This document shows, piece after piece, positions 45,356 through 58,400 of a stretch of 64,000 nucleotides of DNA (position 1 is the first letter of the stretch; every line of letters starts with the position of its first letter). The DNA is from Rhynchonema sp. JSB1_4 (Eukaryota; Nematoda; Chromadorea; Monhysterida; Xyalidae): NCBI GenBank assembly GCA_030248065.1, contig JASAMV010008854.1, positions 34,468-98,467 on the forward strand, given 5' to 3'. Under the pieces are notes generated by a model. It ran no database searches. It worked only from the letters and a program-made list of their open reading frames with translations, and had not been told where the DNA came from. The position numbers and the translations under genes are program-made.

Positions 45356-45451
45356 GCGACCAAAACCTGTCGATTGCACTGGGCGCCGGCCGTGCATTGC
45401 TGCTCGGCGACTGTGGCCTCACCGGGCGATAAATATTACTGCGTGCAGTGA
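45356..45451 (+). CDS. Duplicate last exon of the CUB-PAN gene
   Basis: This is an open exon of exactly the same length (96 bases, 31 aa plus TGA) and entry phase as 44405-44500, preceded by a good acceptor (TACCCTTCAG). Its translation starts ATKTCRLHW and ends SPGDKYYCVQ. It is identical to the first version at 20 of 31 residues and has extra Cys residues. It could be an alternative last exon, giving a second C-terminus, or the survivor of a partial gene duplication. No stop or frameshift breaks it. Confidence 0.65.
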   Translation, partial: ATKTCRLHWAPAVHCCSATVASPGDKYYCVQ

Positions 45452-46060
45452 ATGATCAGGAAGAATCATTGGATCAGATTGCGTGTGCCATATGTTGTGG
45501 AGGGAGGGGACAATGTTGAGAAAACATGCACATCACATACATGTAGCTACTTGAGCACATATTTCCAATTTGTTGTCATTCTTCTCGTCATCGTTCTCAC
45601 TCAGTCTCGTACATTCAACAGTGTTACGTTCTTGATGAACACATAGAAAGCAAAAATGTGTATTTTTCAAATCGCTTCAATTATATGCGTAACTAATGTG
45701 ATTGTACTCGGGGTGTCATGGGCCCTTCTTTAAAACAAAGATGATTCAGCCAACAACCGACTGTGAATCTGAGCGTTCATGGTTTAATATTTTTTGCCGC
45801 GTTGCGTGACTACTTCGGCGGTCAGTAATTAAATGAACGATCCAGATTGGTCAACTTGGTTTCGGGGTCAGGAGGTCGCCATTTGTGATTTTGGGACACG
45901 TTGCTGAGCGCAAAACAACGAGAACAAAGATTGGGTCAAACAATTGACTTTGGCTCTTCGTTAACAACCATTGAGATTTTTGCACTGCGTTATATCAGTA
46001 AAATACAAACTCGACTAAGACGTTTGAAGTGGTCATATCATCAACACTACAAGTTCGAAA
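45452..46060. other. Spacer between the CUB-PAN and BATH genes
   Basis: About 600 bases with no recognisable exon, RNA gene or repeat. It presumably holds the 3' end of the CUB-PAN gene and the promoter of the BATH gene. Confidence 0.5.
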
Positions 46061-48810
46061 ATGATCCAAAACTGTGACACCGAATCGACAACAGCAGGTT
46101 AGACTTCAAGGTCGCTTATTTAGAAAAATGCTATCGTTGTTAAAGCGTTAAAAGAATAAAACCAGGGTAACGCATGAACAGAACAACACCGATGCAACAA
46201 TTATTGCAGAAACGCTTGCGAAACACAAAATCACCTTGAAATTCAACAGCGCGGCGAACATTGATCACAGATCCGGAACTCACACGATTGCCAAAATGCC
46301 ATGGTCAGAAGATATTCATTGAAACGCTGTACTTGGTAGTTAGTGGCATGCAAGTGCGAAAATGAGCGTCCGACTGGCGGTGCACTAGCTCACAGGTGTA
46401 TACACCACAGGACCACACAAAAACAGTCGCAAGTCGTCACGCAGCATGATAGATTACCGACATGATAACCACACCTTGATATTGCAGGCATGTGCGCGCC
46501 TTCCCAGATCGATGGACCACCGTCACCAAGGTGACCGTCAGCTGCAATCCCGATTCCCCATCGTCTGTGTGGTCATGCGAGGCCGAAATCGAGCTTCACG
46601 TCGTCGGTTTCAACGAAGACAACGTGCGCATCAAGCACATGTTCAGCCGCAAATCGCCAGCTGCGACCACGGTTAGGGGACTACTTATATTCATTTGTTG
46701 TCGCGCAGAATTTCGTGCAAGCGCAGACGCAACGCTGGTGTCGTCGATGTTGCTGTGATGTGTCGGCCTCTGACACCCGTTTATTAATCTTCTGTGCCCT
46801 TTTGAAGCTGCGAATTGATTTCAAACCCTTGAACGCTGCGTACTTTGCACATGAGCCACATGTTATGGGTTAGGTCAGAAGGTACATACCTAAATCTGCA
46901 TTTGCTCGAAGTTCGACGGCTTGCGTTGTTGACTATAGTAAAATGAGCCAATGTCTGGCAATTGTACGACAGTGCGACATTCTTAATTTTAACCAAGTTC
47001 CAAAACTATTATGTTTGCTAATTTTCTATGTTTTTATTTTTGCCCAGAATGTTCAGGCACTGAAGGCGCTGCCGGCGGATTTCTACGTGTCGAGCGAAAC
47101 GTGGGTAACGATTGAAGCGCACATTCGCGTGCTGAAACTCACCGGCATCAGGTTACGTTATCAGATTTTCAAGCATGTATGGTTTGAAGTTATACAGTAG
47201 CTCTGCGTGAGCGTTTGAAGTTACACAGTAGCTCTGCGTGAGCGTTTGAAGTTACACAGTAGCTCTGCGTGAGCGTTTGAAGTTACACAGTAGCTCTGCG
47301 TGAGCGTTTGAAGTTACACAGTAGCTCTGCGTGAGCGTTTGAAGTTACACAGTAGCTCTGCGTGAGCGTTTGAAGTTACACAGTAGCTCTGCGTGAGCGT
47401 TTGAAGTTACACAGTAGCTCTGCGTGAGCGTTTGAAGTTACACAGTAGCTCTGCGTGAGCGTTTGAAGTTACACAGTAGCTCTGCGTGAGCGTTTGAAGT
47501 TACACAGTAGCTCTGCGTGAGCGTTTGAAGTTACACAGTAGCTCTGCGTGAGCGTTTGAAGTTACACAGTAGCTCTGCGTGAGCGTTTGAAGTTACACAG
47601 TAGCTCTGCGTGAGCGTTTGAAGTTACACAGTAGCTCTGCGTGAGCGTTTGAAGTTACACAGTAGCTCTGCGTGAGCGTTTGAAGTTACACAGTAGCTCT
47701 GCGTGAGCGTTTGAAGTTACACAGTAGCTCTGCGTGAGCGTTTGAAGTTACACAGTAGCTCTGCGTGAGCGTTTGAAGTTACACAGTAGCTCTGCGTGAG
47801 CACAGGCAGTAGTGATGCGGCGATACCTGACTTCTTTGGACGAACTATTGACCCCTTTGACGCTTCAGACTGTCCAAAGTGTTCGATTTTACCCGACCAA
47901 CTCTGGGTTCGGATTGCGTGCTGGTGATCGGCGATCAACGACTGCACGTCAACAAACTGGTTGGTTTGACGCGAAAGCACATTTTATAGGATTTTTACTG
48001 TCCCTTTTGTACGTTGACGAGATTCAGCTACTTTTGTGGTCAGGATATCAGCTTGGACATATGACAGTCTGTTTCCGCTCGGTTTTCGGTCTTCGACTAA
48101 CTAGGACGCTACTTTTTGTAAGCATTCCGAGCGATTCTGCGCATTCATCAAAGCGTTGCTTAAAAGGAGACATAAAAACTGTTCCCGCGATTTTCACGCG
48201 CAGGTTCTGTCGCTTTATTCGCCATCGTTCAACGCGATGTTCAACGGTGAATTTGTGGAGCGTGGCGCAGACGAAGTGCAACTCAAAGATGTCGAGTTCG
48301 AGGAATTCGTCGAGCTGCTCGCCGTCATCTATCCGTCGCACAAATCGATCGATGGTGCCAGCTTAGAATTTACTTTACTTTGAGGAGCATGAAATAATTT
48401 TATGAATAAAACATAAGTAGAATTCAGTGTTTTAAAAAATCGTTGTCAGCTCGCAACGTCGAATATCTGTTGGAGCTCGGTGACCGCTATCAGATTGATC
48501 ACGTGATGAGGCAATGTGAATCGTTTCTGATCGATCAAATCCAGAATGCCACGATGTGTTTCGTTGATGCCAAGCTGCTGCTGTGGGCCGATCGGTACAG
48601 AGAGTACAGTTGTAAAATACTGTAATGCAAGTTATCGCCAGGTAATGTGCTCACGTTCTCAGGTATTCGTTGGCTGAATTGCAAGAGGAATGTTTTGCTT
48701 TTCTGACCGACGCCGAGGAGATTCACAACATTAAAAAGTCGAAAGAATACGAGAAAATGTCTGAAGCAACCAAAAGTGCGCTCTTCGACAAAATATTCGA
48801 GCTTGTGTGA
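46061..48810 (+). CDS. MATH-BTB (BATH) protein, 8 exons, 317 aa
   Basis: Exons 46061-46097, 46210-46303, 46488-46671, 47048-47151, 47869-47959, 48204-48354, 48450-48594 and 48663-48810; every junction is in phase and the total is 317 codons plus TGA. BATH proteins are substrate adaptors of cullin-3 ubiquitin ligases: MATH binds the substrate and BTB binds cullin-3. The MATH domain is about 15-139 (KITLKFNSAANID, then a stretch ending MPWHVRAFPDRWTTVTKV, then SCEAEIELHVVGFN). The BTB domain is about 140-250 (KVFDFTRPTLGSDCVLVIGD, QRLHVNKLVLSLYSPSFNAM, FEEFVELLAVIYPSHKSI), then a helical tail (ARNVEYLLELGDRYQIDHVM). Exon 1 codes only 12 residues and is the least certain. The intron between the MATH and BTB parts contains a 20-copy 31-bp array. 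Confidence 0.92.
47182..47801. repeat. 31-bp tandem array, exactly 20 copies
   Basis: Unit beginning GTTTGAAGTTACACAG and ending CTGCGTGAGC, repeated 20 times over 620 bases. As far as I can read, all copies are identical except the first, which has one C-to-T change (GTTATACAG). The array starts 30 bases after exon 47048-47151 and ends 67 bases before exon 47869-47959 of the BATH gene, so it fills the intron. Within the unit, GCTC...GAGC can form a small stem. Confidence 0.97.
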
Positions 48811-49467
48811 TTTGGAGTGAAACACTTGTGTGACCGAAGAACGCACCATTAAGACGATTATTTCACATTAGTTATTTGACGGTTGTTGAAACATTAACTA
48901 TTCTGATATAAACATCAAACTTTTGACGAGATTACATTTTTGACTATATGACTTGAATTGGCAGATTAGGGAAACATTGATTGAAAGAATTATAGTACGG
49001 TATAGTTTTTTGCACTGCGGAATAAGAAACGTTCAGCAGCGGTCTGTCATGAAAACAAACGATAGACACTTCGACTCCTCCACTGTGTAACGGGCAGGAG
49101 TTTGTCTTTTAATTTTATGCTCGCCGTCCTGCGCTTCCCGTGGCTGGAACAAACAGACGCGTCACTAGCGGCGTGCGGTCTTTTACCAGTAGCTGCGCTG
49201 CTGCTGCACATTTTTCTCGATCTCGCGATGACTCAGCCATCAGCTGCCTTGCTTGTCTGAACTGTTGTGGCTCACAAGCCTTGAAGCGTGTAATACTTCA
49301 GCATCTTTTCAGATTTTGTTTGATCATTACAGCGAAGGATAACATTTCTGACGTTTTCTTGGTCAAATCGAGTAATTCACCAGCTTCGGAGTGCCTTCCC
49401 TCCCGAGTGCCGTGCCGTTCTTGAACTGGGACCAAAAGTTGAGTGACACAAGCCAAGCCAATGGGCA
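48811..49467. other. Spacer between the BATH and Rab11-FIP-like genes
   Basis: No gene seen. A small upstream reading frame (ATG 49461, TGA at 49473-49475) overlaps the start codon at 49468 of the next gene and could dampen its translation. Confidence 0.45.
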
Positions 49468-52400
49468 ATGACTGATGGTGCTAGCCGTCGTCCGCGCCAA
49501 CTCGAAGTGCCTGTCGGTGATCTGATCGATTTGACGAGTGACTCTGACACCGAAGACGACGACAACAGCAGCGACTTGACGCCAATTGCCAACATGTCGC
49601 CCGTGTCTGGCAAAAAGGATGTGAACAGGTAGAACGGTTGGGGTTGGGTGCTTTTGGGCGTTCAGAAGACGGATTAATCGTTTTGCCTGATCACTTTTGG
49701 TTATTATTGCGTTTTCAAAAAAAGTGACTGCCAGCGTTCGCAGCTGTGAAATGGTGGTTGGCATGGAGAAACAAACCGTCAGCGAAAGTGGCATGCTTCT
49801 TTCGGGATACCGTACCGTCAAGCAGACAGAAACGTGTTCACTCTTCCCAAATTGGCACGTGTCTGCCAAAAATTGCTTGTGGACTAGTGCTGTGGTTCCA
49901 CCAATTAACGTAGTTCCAACCAGGTTCATTGCATTGCCAGTTTATATAATAAAAATACGTACTGCTTTTCCACCTTCAACTCCAAAAACACCTTCAGCAC
50001 GAAGCGGTAATCCAGCCGCTTTTTTGCTCTGAAATAGCAAGAGTGTTAGTGATGTACATATGTTCCAATATTCTAAGAGAGATAACCCAACATTAGTAGA
50101 ATACAACCCCAATGAGAACAAAAATTATTTTAAGAACACCGGTTCTCAGGTTTGTTATTTGTGATGCTCATTTCCTAACCAGGCCGAAGTTTATCTTGAA
50201 ATATACCTCACAAACATGTACAGATGTTAAGTTTGATTCCAATTTGAACGGCGACACTGCATTATGCAAACCAACCTCAGGTTATCAAAATCTTCAATCT
50301 CATCGTCACTCTGGATTTTTCTGTTTGCCTGCGTGCGTGTGTTCATTCAACGGGCGGATTTCACAAAAACAAAGCCAAGCTCAAAATCAAAGTTCACCGT
50401 CATCAAACTCAAAGCCACGTGTGAAATGACGGTGGACTTTCGCGGCATGTTCAACGTCAGGCATGCAGTGGGAATGGAAAAGCTGTCGGTCAACCAAGCT
50501 AGGGCTTCCGTATCATTACGATCCAGTGCTCACTAAGGTCCACTTCTGAACTGAGCCTTGGCTTAGGCTTTTATTTCTGGTTAGGCTTAGGCTCACGCCT
50601 ACACTGAGCGTTTTGATAGGGGAGAGTGCAACCAAAGCCTAGTCTAATAAGTCCTGGACCGTAGAACTCGTGAAGGTTCTAGGTGAACGTGAAGGTGAAG
50701 TTTGAGGGTGAACTTTGACGCTCAGCTTGACCTTGTTTTGTGAAGTCCACCCAACTTGTACCTGCCTTGTCACAGGCAAGCAAATAAAGCAAAGATCCCA
50801 AAATATATATTGCCATTCTCTTGTGTCAAAGCTTGTGTTGCTATTTGGCATTTCGACAAGTTTCTGTTTCTTTGGGCCAATGGCCTATCCACTATATTGG
50901 CGATATTCGTCTCTTGTGCCTGGCATGCATTTCCTTGAAATGACTAATTCCCGTCTTCTTATCAAAATTTCGGTGCAATGATGCATAGCTGCTCTCCGTA
51001 TCTTTGCTGTGACTCAGTAAACTGATAAGCTTTACCACCAACCAGAACTGAAGGTTTGAGCTTTATGTTTGTAAAAAAAGACGAGTTTAATTTTGCTTGC
51101 CCAACATCCGTTTAAGTTTGTTTTCATCCATTTGCGATTAGTTGCTGTTATCAATTTCACGGTCGCGTGTCAGAAAGCTTATGCCTTTGCCTGCAGTCTG
51201 TTAGAACATCCACAAGCATTGCGAAATAGTGTGCATGAATGTGCGTCCACTGTTTTATCCACGGCGTTTGGAAGTAGCTATTAAACGGTATGGTGCTGCA
51301 TGTTATCTTACGTGATGGTCTCTCCAGTTTAACCTTAGCGCGAATCTCAAAACCAATCATCTGCTTCTAGTTTATCATCCTTAAACCGTTTGGCTGTGAT
51401 GTCCGGCCATCCTCTTTGTGACACGTACGATCTGGCACCAACCCATGTGTGTCCCTAACAACGTATCAATCCATCATTGGCCGGCCATGTTTGTGCTCGT
51501 GTATTGGTCGCATGTTGCGTCGCTGTTTGTAGCCATGGAAACTCGTCACGTGTCTGTTGTTGGAAATTTCCTGGCTCACTCTATGTAGCTGTACTGTTGT
51601 GGTGCCTGTGTCCTTCACCTGCCAGCTTTTGCGGTCGAGGTACTTGAACAACCCAAACCAGAGCATGCCCATATGTTCACATGATGATGGCTCGCTTGCT
51701 TGCCGTCTCTGTGCTTCAAATGTTTGCTTAGGCGCTTTAGCTCTCGTTTCATGGCAATAAAAGCTTATTCATTCACCTGTTGTGCGTACTTGTCCTGACT
51801 GTTTCCAGTATTTTGGCAGCATTTTTGTGAGTTTTGCCGCTGGTTTCATTTGTTCTTTAAAAGCATGTCTAAGACCACGAAGATGGAGCGCGCAGTGTCA
51901 CAAAGTGCACCCTCATCTCCTGTCACAATTAAGATTCCGAGGTGAGTCACACATATTGTTAAATTCATACACGTCCTAAAAGGCAGCTGTTTGTCGCGAA
52001 AAGCATGAACAAAAACTACTCACAACAACGCCATGTGAATAATGCTGACTTTGCCATTTTCACAGGGTTATGGTCGATTGCTGGTTAGTGTAGTGCACAC
52101 TACAAGCTTGCTCTTTTGCTGCTGCAATTGCTTGCTTGGTCGTACTACAACCATTTGCTTAATCGAAGTGCATGAATAACAAACACAGTACCGAGTTTCG
52201 ACGGCGACGAGAGCAGCTTCATGCTTCCTTCTGTCTTTCTCTCACCTCCCCATGGAGTTGCAAACTGTGTGTTCCTTGATATTATGATGTCAGCCCATCC
52301 GAGTATGTCTCAGTCCTCAACTGGCTGGCGCCTGCCAGTCACTTCTGCCCGAAACAATTATGATAATGACAGTGCTCTTGTCCTTGTTCTGCTTCTTGAC

Positions 52401-55400
52401 CCGTCGTATTCACGTTAATGCGTCTTGTTTCGGATGAGTCGTTCATGCGCACATGTAATGGCCGGAGAAAGCCTCTCTGATGGTGACGTTGCCCAGTATG
52501 ATGATGCTTGCTTTGCTGCATTAACTTTAGTCAGGGAACGTGCCATGGTATGACTTACCTATACTTCGTGTTTTTGATGCTAAGGCACAAGCTATACGAA
52601 ACACTGTGTATGAAAGAAGCTTTTCGCTTTTTAGAGCACTTGCTTTTTTAGGTTTTATGCGCCTGTTCGTGTCATATGAAGGAAGCACTGCGTTAAAGCG
52701 TGTACACGACGCGCTTTGCTACGATAAGCAGGTCTTAACAGAGAAGTTTCGTGTATACCTGCGGTTTGCATCTTTCTTTGTTGCTCTTACCCTGTCTAGC
52801 TCGCCATCAACTTTTGCATCTTTTTGCCATTTATGGCTAATTACAAAACTATTTTCCCTGATTGTAACGTTGGTTGTCGCTCGACCAACTTTTAACGGCA
52901 GTATACCACGTGTTTATTTATGGATTTGATGTGTGTTTGGTTATGAAGCGAGTGCTAAACTCATAATTTGAGTTTGCACACAATAGATGACGTAAACTTT
53001 GGCTTGCACTTAGAAACGTGTTCGTCCAGGGGCGAGGGAAGTTGCGTATCTATCTACACAGTGTGGCGTGTTTAGACAACTGCTGCGTCATTTTATGTTA
53101 TTGTTTAGTGCTTAACGCAGTGCACATTAAAGCGTAAAACTTGAGGTTACCCTTCGGCAATTTTTGCTATAATACTCTTTTATTTTTATTTTTTATATAT
53201 TTTTACATCTCATAGTGTCATAATACTTAACAAATAGTTATCTCGCAGTTCCTCAGTTCAGCCAATTTCACGAAAATTAGAGCGGTATCCAAAATTACGT
53301 CTGCTGGTCTGCTGGTTCATAATTCACTTATTGTTGTGACGTTATAACCAACTGTTCGTTTTGAGGTGGTTAAAGTTTGTTGATTTAGTGGTTTCCATTA
53401 TCCACTTTACGTGCGCGTTAACTGTCAACATTATTCGTTCGTATGCTCACGTTGGTTGTGATTCGGTTAACGTCTTCAATCAATGTCGTTTGTTGTTGTC
53501 GCAATATACTTCTTGTAACACTCGGTGTTATGTAGGCACCCTGTTGTCGTTGTTGTTAAGAGTCTGCCTGTCCTCGCTCCGTCCTCCGCTCGCCAGTGGT
53601 TGTAAACTTCGAGTAAAGTAAATTTTGCAACAAATTTGCTCTCACTTTTCTTGCTCTGCGCTCGTTCAGTCAGCCAGTGACGGCCATTATCTACTTTTCT
53701 GCACACCGCACTGATGTTTTGATTTTCCCCGTGTTTTTTTATTTCGTGCATTTTTCGCATTTTTTGCCTTATTTGTTCGTGTGAATAAAATTCGACAGCG
53801 GTACAATTGTGGAATGACACTGCGTCTTTGTCTGAGCGCACTATGAATTGCTCCTCGCTGCTCAATTCAGTGTTCTTATCACTCGTACATACCATTTGAA
53901 CTTTTTTGTCATCGGGTTCGAACTTCTATGGGGCAGTGTGTGACAATTGTTACTTGGCACCTCTCTCGACATATCGCGCATTGACTCAATTATGCGTAGT
54001 TTTGTTGTTGTGATTGTGCCCTGTTCTGCCTGCCCGCCTCGTCAGTCAACGTGTGTGAGATGAATGTGCATTATTTTTGACGCTGCGTGGGCGGAGGTTG
54101 TGAGTTTATAGGTGGCTGCAATGCTGTTGTGAATGCACGTATGTATGCGGTTGATGACAACCCACAACCTACAACAGGTGCATGGTGCACAATAAAAGGT
54201 GGGTAGGTTGACGAGCATAATCTGCAAAACTCTCAACCCAACGAGCCAGCCGCTCAGTCAGCAACAGGACGGACGCATTATTGTGAAATATTCGCGCACA
54301 CTGATTTTTATCTCTCGTTGTCAGTTGTTTGGTCGCAAACGCGTGTGCACCTATGAAGATTCACATTACATCCGTTTCCAGCAGCAGGTTGGTTGGTGGT
54401 TTATCAACTCCCAGTCCGGTATGATGTAGTGTTAGTCGGCAGCGAGTTCTTGGATATTACGCATGTGTTTGTGTTTGGATTATGTGGTCGGAAGGTACGT
54501 ATTTGCTGATAATGCACGCACGGTGTAATATGTCCCGCTGTCACGTTAGTGCACTCTGCACAGGTGCACCATGTGATATCGGGTGCTGCATGGGGTGCAT
54601 GTTTCGTTGTGTGAATTAGTTTCGCTCCATGTGTGTAACACGGTCGCTTGGATTGGTTTTTGGAACACTGATAGGCGTTGCTCATGCTGGGCGTTTTTTC
54701 TATTAAAATATGCTACTGTGAATATCTGTGTTACGTCTCTTTGATGGATTTCATTCGTTTCACGTTCGTTATCTGCGTTGACACCTTTCTATGGGATCAA
54801 AATTTCACTCTTGTGACATGATTGTCCGGTGTACCTTCTATTGCATATCGTACACTTGGGTTATTTTGGGTCTTACCGTAGCAGGCTTAGTATTCGTCCG
54901 TCCACAAAAAAGGAAACCAAACTTTACATCTGTTGGCACTGTCTGTCGTCGACGAGCTGTTGCCTTTCCGCGTGAACTATAGATAGGTACTGTTTTATTA
55001 CCTGCGTTTGGCATTTGAGCCAGCGCGTCTACTGCGGAATACTTTGTTGTTTTTACTGTTTGCAACCTTTATTACTCTGTGAGAACTAAAATGCTGCTCA
55101 CACTGTGCAAGGGAAGGGCCGATTCGTCCAAGTAAATGCCGTGAGATGAACAAGTGTTGAATTCCAACAAATACTTGATTCTTTTGTTGTCTACCAACCT
55201 TTCTCGCGTTCTTAGTGAGTTTTTTGGTAACACTGCCACAAAGCAGTTTACCTGGCCGAGCACAATTCAAGTCTCGCCTAAAAATTGTCTGTGGTACGTT
55301 CCTCATGTTTCTGTGTCAGTGTTCTTCTTTCATAATAACAGGCTTCTGTCGACAGCGTTGCTATAGAAGCAAGCTTTCATGCGTATTTAGCGTGTGTTTG

Positions 55401-58400
55401 CGAAACTGCCGCTTTGCCATATCTATGCTGCAATCTAAAGTTTCACCGTGAACTTGTTAATGTCACCTGCCTCTTCGTTTCACAGTTGTTTTTTGCATTG
55501 CAAGGTGTGTGTCGCAACACGTAAGAAAACTGTGAACATTTATACATTTGAAACTGAAAATTCAGACAGGACATTCTGTTCGTAACAGCTGAGAAGCCTT
55601 ACGTAACACCGTTTTGTATGTCCGATGGACTGCCACTTTAGTTTGCTGCGCCGTTTCGCATAGACTATTGTCCGGTGGTGTAGAGCATGCCATTGTGTTG
55701 CTTCGTACCATTTGAAAAGGCGTGTTGTATGTGCGCGCTTGTCGTAAAAAGGTTCGGTAATTTTCGACGTGAGTCAGTTACATATGGTAAGGTTAGAAAA
55801 TTTACTGTTTAGATGCCTTGGTCTGGTGGGTTTGAGAGGGATGTTGCTGTGAGCTCTTTGTCGTTCTTCAATCCACTAATCCGAACAAAAATACACAGGT
55901 GCGACTTAATTGGATTTCATGTTCGGTCGGCAAGTACAACCCCAGATGCCCTTGGCAAGTGTCCGTTTTTTCGCGTGTATTTCTAATTTCGATGCTGCAA
56001 ATCTTGCGCGCGGCGGCCCAAGCCACACAATAACCACATCACCATCCGTGTACATTTCCCTCTGGGTATGTGATGTTACGTGTTTATGTGTTGGTGAGGT
56101 GAGGATGTTTTATTAGTACACACACACGCGCTCGTTGCGCATATATCCAGCACCTGTTTATGTGGTGGCGACACAAGCCTTTGCCGTAATCGCAAACTGC
56201 GATGGGGATTGTGTCATATAGATATATGGGGTTTAGGCACAAAATGCGGTAATTCCCACTGAATAGAGTTACTGGAATACAACGGTATCCTAAATTCGCC
56301 TCTTACTGTTGGTAATTCTCTGCTGCTATAATGCTCACTGGAGTCACTGTTTTTGGTGTTGTTGGATTCAAGATTTACTGACTAATGTAGTTTGCACATG
56401 AAAGTTCAGTGTTAGTTTGCCTGTGTCTGTGTAGCAATGTGAACAGGTGGTTAGCTGGCAAGATAGACAACCTACACGTCTCTGACCAGACAGGGAACGA
56501 ATAAAACATGTATAGTAGCTTTGGCGTTTCGGCATATTCCCACGTTTAATTCTAATTTCTATCGTGCAGGGGTGCTGGTTTAGCTGTATTGCTGCAGTTC
56601 AGGTTTGCCGTACTGGCATTTGAGACAGATAGACATATCATGTAATTTCAGTATATTGTCTGTGTGTTTGCGTAGTGGTTCTGTGTGTCTGTTTACTGGT
56701 GCTACGCAAACACGGAATTGGCAAATCGAGCCTGTGAGAGTTTCGAGGCGGGGTCATTATTTTTTCGCGCGCGTGCCTCGTATACGGAACGCATTTGTCT
56801 TGTTCCGAAAGCGGCTCGCCGACCTGAGTGTGTCGGGCGCCTCGTGTCATAAATCGCAACCGCCACGAGCTATTGGCTAACTTATCGCTACACGCTTCAC
56901 ATCCTCCTCGCGTGCCGGTACGTACAGACTGTGGTGATTCAGTGCACCTTCCAAATGCCAGCCGCCAACAGCCTTGGATAAATTACTAGTCCTTCCGTTG
57001 TATTTCCGCTCCACCACTTGTGAACCAAAACCTAACGCAGTTGTTATGTTCGTCAGCAGTCCAAGTGCGCAACGACCACTTGTTCTGTTCGAAGCAAAGC
57101 AACGCTCCATTGACGAAACAGCCTTGCATGAGAAGGAGTGGTCAGTGACCTTCGAGTTGCGTGTTCCTGTTGTTCTTGGTTCATGCTCATTAGGTATTCC
57201 CGGCAGAAAGTTCTTTCTCCGCGCTTGGTGTCCTTATTCATCCTTTCCGATATCTTAAGCAAGATATCTGTTACAGAATCTGTATATCTTCACCAGATGT
57301 CCTCATGCTACAAAATCTTCCAAATCTATTGAATTTCTTTAAAATAATGTGGAACTTTTGTAGAAATCGTTGATGTCTATTCACACCTATTGCAGTGATT
57401 CCGACAGTGGCGGCAGTGCGGGCAGCGTGCGACAGCAGAACGCTATGAACGAGCAGTCATTCGAGGGAGTCGCCAACGGACATCTGAGTGGCTCATCGCC
57501 CGATCATCAAACCCATCACCGATCCACATCACTTATCGATGGCTCGACCGACAATGCGCGGCCCAATCATCTGCTAGCTGTCGTAAACGGTAGGCGATTT
57601 TGTTCCATATAGTCTGTGGGCATTTTTTTGTGCGTACTTTTCACAGAATTTTGACTCAATCGTTGTTTTTCTCAAAGAGAGTGAAGGTGATAAATATTGA
57701 GCGTTCGCTTTATTCAGGATACGAGCGTTACCGTGGTAAGCTGACATTAAAAAGCTGTTGGTGACTGTTAGTTCTTAATCACGGTTTGGTACCCTCCACC
57801 CACCGCTTTTGTGATTGAACGGGCCAGGTCGGCACTATCCTGCTGACAAAAAACGTTGAAAGTTAAAATGTCTGATTTTGCAGGCGGCGGCATCAAGAAA
57901 ACGCACAGTTCGTCGGCGGTGGCCAATCAGTTGTACTACGGTGCTAACAGGGGTGCAACGACGACCAGCGGTGGGTCGCGACGCAGCAGCTTCAGCTCGG
58001 ACATCGACATGTCCGTGTCGGATGCAGAATTGCACTCCGAAATCACCGAAATATCGTCACAGGTCGGATTCTTAGATCTATATGACTCAATCTTTCGCTT
58101 TATTAAATTAGTCCTACAGCATATTTCATACACGTCCGGCTGATCTAACGCAATGGAAGAACACACATTACATTCTAAGGTGCTAACCATCAGCCGTAAG
58201 CTGTCACAAATGGAGGAACAGCGAATGACGAGCGACGACAAACACGGACGAATCAGACAGGAAAACGCCGTGCTCCAGGAACGACTACATTCACTTGAGG
58301 AGTCGATGACCCAACTCGAAGAGAGGTGGGCCGAAATGTGTTCAAATACTGCTTTTTCTCACAGTCGTGTTTCTTGACTGCCAAAAATGACAAATTTCGC

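Noticed and set aside
50264..50536. Open stretch with MATH-like look ([16 protein letters not shown])
   Set aside because: Similarity to the BATH gene is too weak and no other exons follow; kept only as a note under the long intron.
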